Below, piece after piece: positions 18,125-26,891 of a stretch of DNA of 64,000 nucleotides (within the stretch, counting starts at the first letter, position 1; each line of letters begins with the position of its first letter). The notes beneath the pieces are model-generated. The model made no database searches. It saw only the letters and a program-made list of their open reading frames with translations, and was not told the origin of the DNA. The translations under genes and the position numbers were made by a program. Source of the DNA: Paludibacteraceae bacterium (lineage in GTDB: Bacteria > Bacteroidota > Bacteroidia > Bacteroidales > Paludibacteraceae); assembly GCA_024693065.1 (NCBI GenBank), contig JAILLP010000023.1, positions 1 through 64,000 on the forward strand, read 5' to 3'.

Positions 18125-20035
18125 ATGAAAAAATATATACTTACTAGCCTGATAGTATTGATGTATATTGTCAGTGCTTCGGCATCACAAAAGTTGTGTT
18201 TGAAGGAGAGTGTGAATGGTGTGACCAAAACGTACATTCTGGATATTACCAAGCATGATACCATCTTCCATAATGATTCTCTCCGTCAGGTGCACATTAA
18301 AACGGGTAATCGGTCATCGTATCTGAAACAGGGGTTCTCTTTGGACGCTGTGAGTCAAATATCTTTCCTTGACAGTGAGAAAGCTAGTGGATCGATTTCC
18401 GCTTTGTCCGAATGTAAGCTGAAAGGGGAAACGCTCTTTGTGAATGATACGTTAGCTACTTATCAGTATATCGAGAAGGAAAAGACTTTGAAGCTCACGC
18501 TGTTCTACAACGGCGGTGATTGTTGCGCGGATTGGTTTGTGGATATGTTGCGTTCGGGCGATACCATCTCTCTCTTCCCTGGACAATACCGCACGGAGGA
18601 TCCTGAAAATCCGGGTGTATATTTGATGTGTGATTGTATGTGCGCTTATGACTTGACGATTCTTTTGTCGGATGTGGAGCCTGGCAAGTATCACTTCATC
18701 GCGGGCTTTGATAAAAAAGAGTTTGACATCGATTTGACCCAAGGTGCGTCTGGCGTTGTCCTTGATGGTCCAAGGGGTGTTTTCATGCAGAACAGTCCTT
18801 GTAAAAGTAATAATGATCTGGAAGAAGAGGCTCAGGCTTCAACGGAATCCAACGCTTACAGTCCACGCCATGGTTATGTGAAAGAATGGAAGGATGGCGA
18901 CACGTTGTTGACTTACCGATATGAGCCATTGGAAAACCTGATTCTCTTCGTTTCCCATGATGTGGAACTCAATTGCTGCGCCTCCATTAGTTCTGAGACG
19001 ATTGTGAGGAATGATACCATCTTCGTGAACTCGGTTGATTTGTCTAATGCTCCTTGCAATTGCAACTGCGTGTATGATGTCACTTCAAGAGTGGAGAACT
19101 TGAAAATTCCTCGTGGACATGGTGGTAGCTTGCTGCACTTTGTCGTGGATGGTGTTCCTTTGGATATCGAGGCGAAATATTTTGGCGAGGGCGAGGCAGT
19201 CAGTGGTGCTATCCTCTATGGTAGCCCAAGGGGTTATACACCAAAGCCTTCCACCTGTGGCGTCTCTTTCGAGGAGGAAGAGGGCGATCCTAAATTTGAG
19301 AAGTTGACTAGGAAACTGGAAAGCAGTGTGGACACGCTGGTATCCTATCGCTTTGATCCGCAGACTGGTAGTGGAACCGTTTACATGCATGATATGCCTC
19401 TTAGATGCTGCATCGAAGCTAGTTCCATCACAAAAGTGAAGGATAGTGTCGTATCCATCACTCCTGTAGAGATTGGCAACCCTTGCAGATGTATTTGCCA
19501 ATACAATATCACCACGATAGTGGAGAACTTGGGACGCAAGGTTTATCATTTTTCTATTCCTCGTGCATCGGAAACCATTGAGTTCGACGTTGATCTGACT
19601 CGGGACACTATCGTTGAGGGCGCTATCCTTAACGTGATCAGGGGTGTATTCAACCTTAGCAGCGAATGTAAGAAACAACGTGACCAGTTGTCTGAGGAGG
19701 AGATGCCGGTGACTTCTTCGGAAAAAGTTTATCCTAATAGGCCTGAAACGTTGGATACGTTAGTGTATTACCAATATTTCGATGGTCAAGTGTTCATCGA
19801 ATCTTATGGTCTGGAGCTCAACTGCTGCACAGACAAAGGCTCGGAGGTGGTGGCTCAGGGCGACACCATCATCGTCAATGCGACGGAAAGCGGAGAAAGA
19901 TGTAGATGCTTATGTATCTTCGATATTAGCACGAATGTGCTAGGTGTATCTAAGAAAAAATATCACTTCATCGTGGATGGCGTGGAGTTCGATGTCGATT
20001 TCTCTAAGGATTTGTCGGGCTTTGTGACGAGATAG
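18125..20035 (+). CDS. Secreted protein with four cysteine-rich tandem modules (CC...CxCxC)
   Basis: Signal peptide; four repeats of CC-x(n)-CxCxC-x-[YF][DN]-x-[TS] each followed by YHF-like and [FI][DE][VI][DE]-like strands. Confidence 0.7.
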   Translation: MKKYILTSLIVLMYIVSASASQKLCLKESVNGVTKTYILDITKHDTIFHNDSLRQVHIKTGNRSSYLKQGFSLDAVSQISFLDSEKASGSISALSECKLKGETLFVNDTLATYQYIEKEKTLKLTLFYNGGDCCADWFVDMLRSGDTISLFPGQYRTEDPENPGVYLMCDCMCAYDLTILLSDVEPGKYHFIAGFDKKEFDIDLTQGASGVVLDGPRGVFMQNSPCKSNNDLEEEAQASTESNAYSPRHGYVKEWKDGDTLLTYRYEPLENLILFVSHDVELNCCASISSETIVRNDTIFVNSVDLSNAPCNCNCVYDVTSRVENLKIPRGHGGSLLHFVVDGVPLDIEAKYFGEGEAVSGAILYGSPRGYTPKPSTCGVSFEEEEGDPKFEKLTRKLESSVDTLVSYRFDPQTGSGTVYMHDMPLRCCIEASSITKVKDSVVSITPVEIGNPCRCICQYNITTIVENLGRKVYHFSIPRASETIEFDVDLTRDTIVEGAILNVIRGVFNLSSECKKQRDQLSEEEMPVTSSEKVYPNRPETLDTLVYYQYFDGQVFIESYGLELNCCTDKGSEVVAQGDTIIVNATESGERCRCLCIFDISTNVLGVSKKKYHFIVDGVEFDVDFSKDLSGFVTR

Positions 20036-20061
20036 GTTAATATGTTTCCATAATTCTGATG

Positions 20062-20094
20062 ATGCCACGGGGGACGCAGTGACCCTCGTGGCAT
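20062..20094 (+). terminator. Hairpin downstream of the Cys-rich repeat gene
   Basis: ATGCCACGggGGACGCAGTGACcCTCGTGGCAT followed by TATTTA. Confidence 0.65.
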
Positions 20095-20220
20095 TATTTA
20101 CTATTTAACTATTTACTATTTACTGTTTGGACGTTTGCGATTTACTATTTAGACGTTTGCGATTTGCTAATTGGGCTGTTTGGGATTTACTATTTAGCTA
20201 TTTACGATTTACTGTTTCAG
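20091..20220. repeat. AT-rich TTTACTATTTA(A/G)C/TATTTAC heptamer-like repeat block
   Basis: Multiple copies of TTTACTATTTA, TTTGCGATTTACTATTTAGACG, TATTTACGATTTACTG. Confidence 0.75.
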
Positions 20221-20323
20221 AGGCGGAAATGGTTGATCGTCTTTTGCCTCATCCCTATGAAAATGTTGGGGAATGTTCCTGGAAAAGGAAAGGGGATCGC
20301 CTTGCTTGGCAACCCCCTTCGAT

Positions 20324-20434
20324 TCATTTCTTTTTAGCATCTATATGAGACGCTGACTCCTCAGCTGCCAAATAAGCAGCAATGTGTTTTGCTTTTTTCT
20401 CAACCTTTTTAGGCTTTTTCTCATTACCTTTCAT
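20324..20434 (-). CDS. Possible small basic protein, 36 aa (MKGNEKKPKKVEKKAKHIAAYLAAEESASHIDAKKK)
   Basis: Short ORF translated by hand; below the track's length cut-off. Intergenic location and Lys-rich composition. Confidence 0.4.
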   Translation of the reverse strand: MKGNEKKPKKVEKKAKHIAAYLAAEESASHIDAKKK

Positions 20435-20681
20435 AATACTACCAATTTAAAGTTAAACATTTTGTTTTATTTAAACGGAGTTGCTCGGTTATGAAAAACA
20501 TAGCTGGGTAGCTCTTCGAAATGATTTTCGATCATAGTTGACGACCTTTGTCGTCATCTATATTAATACAAAAACCGTGCCAAACATTGAAATGAACTTT
20601 CTGTCCGCTTTCGTGCCATTCTGTCCGAGTGGTGTGACATGATTGGCTATTTTTTTGTAGGGTAGGGTGAAAATTGTTTGT

Positions 20682-20724
20682 CAGACGGTCACCGTAGAGA
20701 CGCAATGCATTGCGTCTCATCTGA
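20682..20724. repeat. Palindromic intergenic element containing ACGGTCACCGT and GAGACGCAATGCATTGCGTCTC
   Basis: 22-bp perfect palindrome at 20697-20718, preceded by the palindrome ACGGTcACCGT. Confidence 0.85.
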
Positions 20725-20843
20725 TGAAAATTAAATTGTTTTTGTGATGCTATATTGTCGATTCTTTGTAAATTGCCTTGATTATTGGTGAGAGATTTGT
20801 TTCTTCCTTTCCCTTTAAAAATGAATAGTTTAATTAATACAAT

Positions 20844-22760
20844 ATGGAAAATAAAGAAGTAGGATTCGTCCGCGTTGCCAGTGCTATCCCAGTGGTGGAG
20901 ATTGCCAATCCCAAGGTGAATGCCGACAGAATCATTTCGCTGATAGAAAAGGCGGCGCAAGAGAATGTCAAAATTGTATGTTTCCCGGAACTTTGTCTTA
21001 CGGGCTATACCTGTTCCGATCTTTTTTATCAACGTACTTTAATCGATGAGACGCAAAGGCAACTCCTTAGAATAAATGAGGCCGCTGGTCGGCATGGACT
21101 CTATGCCATTGTGGGGGCTCCCTACTATCGTGATGGTAAACTATATAATGCGGCTTTCGTGGCTGGTACGGGCGACCAGTTCTTCCATACGGAGGTAGAT
21201 AAACAATATTTGCCAAGCAACAATGAGTTCTACGAGAAACGTTGGTTCACTCCTGGATTCGGTGAGAAGAGGCAGATTTTTGAGACCGATGGACTAAAAT
21301 TCGGCATTGAGATCTGCGAAGACTTATGGATGCCGGCATCTCCAAGTGACGAGCTCTGTCTGGCGGGTGCGGAGATCATCTTCAACCTCTCTGCCAGTGA
21401 TGAACTGATTGGCAAGGAGGCTTACCGCCGTCAATTGGTGAAGCAGAAGTCTGCCACGAATGTGTGTGCCTACATCTATACGGGTTCTGGCTTCGGAGAG
21501 AGTAGTACCGACCTCGTCTTTTCCGGCACTGCCATCCTCGCTGAAAACGGTAGTCTGTTGGCCACGTCGGAACGATTCTCTTTCAAAGAACAGCTCACCA
21601 TTGCCGATATTGACGTGCAGCGATTGCAGGCGGATCGTCTGCGCAACTCCGCTTTCATCATCGGAAATCAGAACCCTAACAAGAAAAACGAAATAGAAAT
21701 CACTCATCTTGGGCCAATCTATCTATATGCCAATCCATCGGATGTGACTCGCACATTCGCACCTCATCCATTCGTTCCGCCAGAGGACGAGATGAAGACA
21801 CGTTGCAACGAGATCTTCTCCATCCAAGTGGGTGGCTTGGCAACGCGCTTGTATCACACAGGCATCCAGAAGGCGGTTGTGGGCATTAGTGGAGGTCTCG
21901 ACTCTACACTCGCACTGCTTGTGATGGTGAAGACATTCGATAAGCTAGGCCTTCCTCGTAAAAACATTGTCGGCATCACAATGCCTGGTTTTGGCACCAC
22001 TGGTCGCACCTATCACAACTCACTCAATATGATGAAGAGTCTGGGTATCTCGATCAAGGAGGTGGACATCAAACCAGCTTGCTTGCAGCACCTGAAGGAT
22101 ATTGATCATGACCTTTCCGTTTTGGATGTCACCTATGAGAACACACAGGCACGTGAGAGAACACAGATCTTGATGGATTATGCCAATAAGATTGGTGGAT
22201 TGGTGGTTGGAACGGGCGACTTGTCAGAGCTGGTGTTGGGTTGGGCAACCTACAACGGCGACCACATGAGTATGTATGCTGTCAACACATCGATTCCGAA
22301 GACATTGGTGAGATACTTGGTGAAATATGCGGCTCTTTATGAGATGGATGAGGCCGCAAAGGAGACGTTGCTGGATGTCTGTGACACACCCGTCAGTCCG
22401 GAACTTCTTCCTGCCGACGACAAAGGAGAGATCGCACAAAAGACAGAGGATTTGGTGGGACCTTACGAGCTTCACGATTTCTTCATCTACTACACCCTTC
22501 GTTTCGGTTTGTCGCCTACAAAGATTTTCTTTATGGCATGCAAGGCGTTTGAAGGTAAATATGATAATGCGACGATATTGAAGTGGATGCGCACGTTCTA
22601 TTGGCGTTTCTTCGCGCAACAGTTTAAGAGAAGCTGTATGCCGGATGGTCCGAAGGTTGGTAGTGTCAACCTCTCACCACGTGGCGATTGGAGAATGCCA
22701 AGCGATGCATCCAGCAAAATATGGATTGAAGAGGTGGAACGTTTAACAAAAAATATATGA
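20844..22760 (+). CDS. nadE: Glutamine-dependent NAD+ synthetase
   Basis: N-terminal nitrilase/glutaminase domain (CFPELCLTGYTCSDLF; GIEICEDLW) and synthetase domain (VVGISGGLDSTLALLV; VVGTGDLSELVLGWATYNGDHMSMYAVN). Confidence 0.97.
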   Translation: MENKEVGFVRVASAIPVVEIANPKVNADRIISLIEKAAQENVKIVCFPELCLTGYTCSDLFYQRTLIDETQRQLLRINEAAGRHGLYAIVGAPYYRDGKLYNAAFVAGTGDQFFHTEVDKQYLPSNNEFYEKRWFTPGFGEKRQIFETDGLKFGIEICEDLWMPASPSDELCLAGAEIIFNLSASDELIGKEAYRRQLVKQKSATNVCAYIYTGSGFGESSTDLVFSGTAILAENGSLLATSERFSFKEQLTIADIDVQRLQADRLRNSAFIIGNQNPNKKNEIEITHLGPIYLYANPSDVTRTFAPHPFVPPEDEMKTRCNEIFSIQVGGLATRLYHTGIQKAVVGISGGLDSTLALLVMVKTFDKLGLPRKNIVGITMPGFGTTGRTYHNSLNMMKSLGISIKEVDIKPACLQHLKDIDHDLSVLDVTYENTQARERTQILMDYANKIGGLVVGTGDLSELVLGWATYNGDHMSMYAVNTSIPKTLVRYLVKYAALYEMDEAAKETLLDVCDTPVSPELLPADDKGEIAQKTEDLVGPYELHDFFIYYTLRFGLSPTKIFFMACKAFEGKYDNATILKWMRTFYWRFFAQQFKRSCMPDGPKVGSVNLSPRGDWRMPSDASSKIWIEEVERLTKNI

Positions 22761-23467
22761 TCGTGAGAAAAGAATTGCTCATTCTGGCAACGGCTGTGTT
22801 AAGCGCTTGCGGCGGGGCGAACACCAATCAGGAGCAACGTTCGGAGACACTGAGTAAGGATCTTCCTGAAGACACGGTATTGGTAGTGAAGGAACTGCCT
22901 TCATTTACCTCTCCCGACCGCCAATTTATGGATGTGCGTGGCAACGTTTCCAAATTGTCTGTTCAGGTAAGTAATTGTGACTCTACTTGGAGTGGCAAGC
23001 TCGAACATGTGGAATGGATGGATAAGACATACACATTCGATCAAAAAGGTGTTGTTGTTTTTGATCCAAAGGAAAAAATCAGGCTTTCCCGCAACGACAA
23101 TGGACAAATCACAAAGAAGGAAGTCTATGTGGCGGACTTTGGCATTTATGTTTCCGAAGAGTATCTCTATAATGAACAGGGGATGTTGGACACGATGATT
23201 ATCAATGGGTTAGAATGCCATGGGAAAAAGTATTTCACGTATGACAATGATTTAGAATGTGTTTCCTCTGTTGAGCCCTCAATGGGAGAAGGCGAATATC
23301 TTTATACAGATGCCATGGAATATTTCAACATCGTGGAGTGGGATAGTTTGGGTAACTGGACAAAACGTCGTGTAACCACCGTTACCAAGTATTCTCAGGA
23401 CAGAAAGAAGATTGAGAAAGAGGAAAGTAAGTATCGTATAGAGACGAGAGAAATTTTTTATTATTAA
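22757..23467 (+). CDS. Hypothetical lipoprotein
   Basis: MIVRKELLILATAVLSACGG lipobox; 4-nt overlap with nadE. Confidence 0.6.
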   Translation: MIVRKELLILATAVLSACGGANTNQEQRSETLSKDLPEDTVLVVKELPSFTSPDRQFMDVRGNVSKLSVQVSNCDSTWSGKLEHVEWMDKTYTFDQKGVVVFDPKEKIRLSRNDNGQITKKEVYVADFGIYVSEEYLYNEQGMLDTMIINGLECHGKKYFTYDNDLECVSSVEPSMGEGEYLYTDAMEYFNIVEWDSLGNWTKRRVTTVTKYSQDRKKIEKEESKYRIETREIFYY

Positions 23468-23635
23468 ATGTGATCCACACACGCTCGGAATTTGTGCTCA
23501 AAGTTAACGTTGAATTGATTCGTCCGCAAATTTTCCGCCCTTGATTCCGTGCGTTAGGATCATGCTTTGAAGCAAATTTGTCCCATTCAAAAAAATGATG
23601 TACATTTGCGCCATTAATTTTATAATCATTATAGT

Positions 23636-24235
23636 ATGAAAAAAGTGTTGTTTTTATTGATGGCTGTGCTTCCTTTCATGGGAGTCAGTGCATCGAATGT
23701 GAGCAAGATTGAGTATGCCAATGCTGGTGATTTCTCCCTCGGTATTATGATTGGTGTTCCTCCTCATAGCCATGCGAATATGCCTTCTATTTCTGTGGAT
23801 GGTATGTGGGGCTTGGCGGACGGATTCATCCACACGAAGACGTTCGGTGACAATGGTGCCATCGATTTGGGCGCATATATCGGATACTGTAACTGGACGG
23901 ATAAATTTTATGAGAGAGGTTATGAATTTAAGCATTCTTATTGGGAGTTGCCGATGGCTATCCGTTGTGGATTCCATTTCCAGTTCGTTCAGCATTTGGA
24001 CGTATATGCGGGTTTCCAAAGCGGTGTGGCAATTGTTCATTGGAGTGATACGCATGGTCCTGAGAAGGTCAGTGATGGCGATTGCAATGGTATCTTTGGT
24101 AACTATTTGGGCGCAAAATGGCACTTCACTGAGGGCTTCGGCGTGAAGGCTGAATTCTCGAGCGATTGGATCGGTAAGGGTGAGGAGCATAATAACATGC
24201 CTCCTTTCGCTGTTGGTGTGACGTTCAATTTCTAA
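23636..24235 (+). CDS. Outer-membrane beta-barrel family protein
   Basis: Signal peptide; GDFSLGIMIGVPP, KTFGDNGAIDLGAYIGY; terminal FAVGVTFNF. Confidence 0.7.
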   Translation: MKKVLFLLMAVLPFMGVSASNVSKIEYANAGDFSLGIMIGVPPHSHANMPSISVDGMWGLADGFIHTKTFGDNGAIDLGAYIGYCNWTDKFYERGYEFKHSYWELPMAIRCGFHFQFVQHLDVYAGFQSGVAIVHWSDTHGPEKVSDGDCNGIFGNYLGAKWHFTEGFGVKAEFSSDWIGKGEEHNNMPPFAVGVTFNF

Positions 24236-24312
24236 TCGGAGATATTTGTAAGTAATATATTGTTAACGGAATCCCTCGCTTGAGGGTGAGATGTGAAAAT
24301 TCGATTGTTATT

Positions 24313-24906
24313 ATGAAAAGGATTTTTTTATTGGTTATTTCCTTTTTGCTTGTCGGAAATATGATGGCAGGTAATGGAAAAGTGAGTGAAATTGGCGTCG
24401 TAAAACAGGGCGGTTGCAATTTGGGGTTTATGATCGGTGTGCCGCCAATTAATTACTACGAGAGTGGCGAACCTACGGATCCTACGATTCCTACGTTCTC
24501 GGTAGATGTTAATTGGGGCTTGGCTTCCGGATTCATCAAAACCAAGACTTTCGGTAACAATGGTGCTGTCGATTTGGGCGCATATTGGGGTATTGACCAT
24601 TATAAAGGCGTCTGGGATCGCGGAAGGGGAATGTTGCAGAACTCTATCTTGATCAGAGCTGCTTTCCATTTCGAGTTCGTGAAGAATTTGGATGTCTTCA
24701 TGGGTATCGCCAATGGTGTGAATATCTTCGGTTCCACGAATGACCATCCGGGATGGGACTTCGATGATTGCAAGTATGCCGGTGGTATTTACGGTGGTGT
24801 GAAATATTACTTCACGGATCATTTCGGTCTGAAGATCGAGTTCGGTTCTGACTGGAACGAGAAGAATCTTACGAATTTCGCAGGTGGTTTCACATTTAAG
24901 TTCTAA
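24313..24906 (+). CDS. Outer-membrane beta-barrel family protein, paralogue of preceding gene
   Basis: GFMIGVPP, WGLASGFIKTKTFGNNGAVDLGAYWG; terminal FAGGFTFKF. Start at MKRIFLLVIS. Confidence 0.7.
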   Translation: MKRIFLLVISFLLVGNMMAGNGKVSEIGVVKQGGCNLGFMIGVPPINYYESGEPTDPTIPTFSVDVNWGLASGFIKTKTFGNNGAVDLGAYWGIDHYKGVWDRGRGMLQNSILIRAAFHFEFVKNLDVFMGIANGVNIFGSTNDHPGWDFDDCKYAGGIYGGVKYYFTDHFGLKIEFGSDWNEKNLTNFAGGFTFKF

Positions 24907-24969
24907 AAACTTAGATCGGACTATAGAGCTGGGAAGTGAATCCCTAGGCTTTAAATGATAGAAATAATG

Positions 24970-24997
24970 AAGGAGGGGCGAATCATCGTCCCTCCTT
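24970..24997. terminator. Terminator hairpin between convergent genes
   Basis: AAGGAGGGgCGAATCATCGtCCCTCCTT followed by TTGTTT. Confidence 0.75.
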
Positions 24998-25024
24998 TTG
25001 TTTACGCATGATGCGTTTGCTTGC

Positions 25025-26743
25025 TTATTCCACTAGGATCTTTATGCTCCTCTTTTCACCCTCTTGGCATATCTCCGCAATGATGATTTGTCCTTTGTAT
25101 ATACGTAGATCGATGGTTCCCCCCGAGTTGTTCGTTGACGCCGCAATGAGTTCGCCTTTTAAGTTGTAGAGAGTTGCCTTCTCGCTCTTGCGGAGGTGCA
25201 GTTGCCCGTCGCTCAGGTGGATGTAAGTCTCTTGTGGAGCGTCGTTCAAACCATTCCCTTTTCTCTCCTTGTAGACAAACCGTCCGATTTTGTTCGCTCC
25301 GAATGCCGCATCGTATTGTGCGGACGGATTGCCGAATTGTATGCAGTGGTAATTTTTGTCGCTCTTGTGGTCACCATATTCTGAGATTCGGATGAATAGC
25401 TCGTACGTGCCTTCCGTCATCTCTTGCGGAATCTCCAAGTGTGCGCTTAGGGTTGTTGTCTCCCTTGAAAGCCACTCCATGGGGTCGACAGGGTTTTTCG
25501 GAAGCACTTCGTGGCTCTCCGTCTCTCCCTTGAAGATGAACGAGACGATCGCTTTGCGGGTGAGGTTGCCGAACCCTACGTTCTCTATGCCCAGCGTCAC
25601 GTCGATGCCATTCTCTCCTGCCGGGGCGGTGTCGATCGTAGCGCTCCGAAGGATGAAGCGGTAGCCCAGGTGGTTCTCCACGTAGGTGTAACCATCCTTT
25701 CCGTTGTATTCGGGGTCGTCGCCATCGAAGGTGATCTCCTTCCATCCGAGGATGGTGGGTTGGTGCCATTCGTAGTTGAGGTAGGAGGTGTGGGTGCGGA
25801 AACCCTCTTGGGAGAGGTAGGCTGGGGTGTTGATTGGTTCGTCACCGTTGTAGTTGGCGACGAGCTCTCCGCCGTAGGGCGTGTGCTTCGAGTAGGTCTC
25901 GAGCCATTGCACCATCATCTCGCGGGTCATCTGATGTCCGCTTTCTCCCATGCCGATAGTGCCCAAGTCGCTGTAGGAGCCCAGATAGCCGTCGTTGTAC
26001 ATGCCGACGCGCAGGAGGGTGTCCCCTTTCGCCGCAAGGGCATTCTGGAACGCTTCCGAGTGGATGTCGAAGCCCGAGTAGTTGCCTCCCTTGTTGACAC
26101 CCAGCCAAACCGCCACGATGTCGGGACGGCGCACGCCGATCTTGATCTCTGGAGGGGTGCGTCGGAGCAGAGTCTGCAGCGCCTCCGCAATGTTCTCGTT
26201 GCTGCCCACGTTGCTGGAGTGCATCTCGCCCCAACTGCCGTACATGCCCAGCTCCACGAAGGTGATGACGTCCGTGTTGCGGGCGTAGACTTCTCCCAAC
26301 TGCTTCAGGTGACCGAGGATGACGGACTGCTCCGGGTCGCATTTGGTCGAGCCGTTGAACCAAGGGTCGTAGGCGAAGCGCACGATGGCTGTTTTCCCAC
26401 GTTGGCGCACGGCGTCCAGCGTCGCCTCGAATGCATCCAAGGCATCTTGGGTGAGTGGTCGGGAGACCCCGAAGGTGGTGTCGCCCGTCTCCTCGTTGAC
26501 GCTCAGCACCGCTTTGTCGGAGAATTCCGAGATGTCCATCCTGAGGTGGGAGATGTTGCCCCATGTGCTTGCTGGATGATTTCCTTCCGTCTTCAGATGT
26601 AGGCCTTGGGTTCGGTAGAATCCGATGCCGGGGTTCTCTAAGCTCTCTAAAGCGTCTGTGTAGTCCAATTCCTGCGGAACGGGTGCCGCATGGAGCGTTA
26701 AGCCTAAGAAAAGAAGGCCTGCGAAGGTGATGGTTCTTATCAT
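25025..26743 (-). CDS. Secreted DUF4832/DUF4874-type protein
   Basis: SLENPGIGFYRTQGLHL; LRMDISEFSD; AIVRFAYDPWFNGSTKCDPEQSVILGHLKQLGEVYARNTDVITFVELGMYGSWGEMHSS. CTD-like C-terminus. Confidence 0.75.
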   Translation of the reverse strand: MIRTITFAGLLFLGLTLHAAPVPQELDYTDALESLENPGIGFYRTQGLHLKTEGNHPASTWGNISHLRMDISEFSDKAVLSVNEETGDTTFGVSRPLTQDALDAFEATLDAVRQRGKTAIVRFAYDPWFNGSTKCDPEQSVILGHLKQLGEVYARNTDVITFVELGMYGSWGEMHSSNVGSNENIAEALQTLLRRTPPEIKIGVRRPDIVAVWLGVNKGGNYSGFDIHSEAFQNALAAKGDTLLRVGMYNDGYLGSYSDLGTIGMGESGHQMTREMMVQWLETYSKHTPYGGELVANYNGDEPINTPAYLSQEGFRTHTSYLNYEWHQPTILGWKEITFDGDDPEYNGKDGYTYVENHLGYRFILRSATIDTAPAGENGIDVTLGIENVGFGNLTRKAIVSFIFKGETESHEVLPKNPVDPMEWLSRETTTLSAHLEIPQEMTEGTYELFIRISEYGDHKSDKNYHCIQFGNPSAQYDAAFGANKIGRFVYKERKGNGLNDAPQETYIHLSDGQLHLRKSEKATLYNLKGELIAASTNNSGGTIDLRIYKGQIIIAEICQEGEKRSIKILVE

Positions 26744-26833
26744 GATCGTCGTATGTTAGTCCTGCGGAGGATATCAACCCTCGACGCATGGTCGTTATCA
26801 ATTCCCTAATGTACGGAAAATTTGCATTCCACG

Positions 26834-26864
26834 TTTGATTTTAGTGATTTAAATGCTATGTTTG
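26834..26864 (+). promoter_or_regulatory. Candidate promoter TTTG-N19-TATGTTTG for first paralogue of the array
   Basis: Bacteroidota -33/-7 elements with 19-nt spacing. Confidence 0.55.
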
Positions 26865-26891
26865 TGATGATAAGTACTTCAACAAACCCTT

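Noticed and set aside
25511-26602. 363-aa plus-strand ORF (and nested frames at 25842-26801)
   Set aside because: Antisense to the DUF4832-type gene in a GC-rich stretch; low-complexity Arg/Val/His-rich translation.
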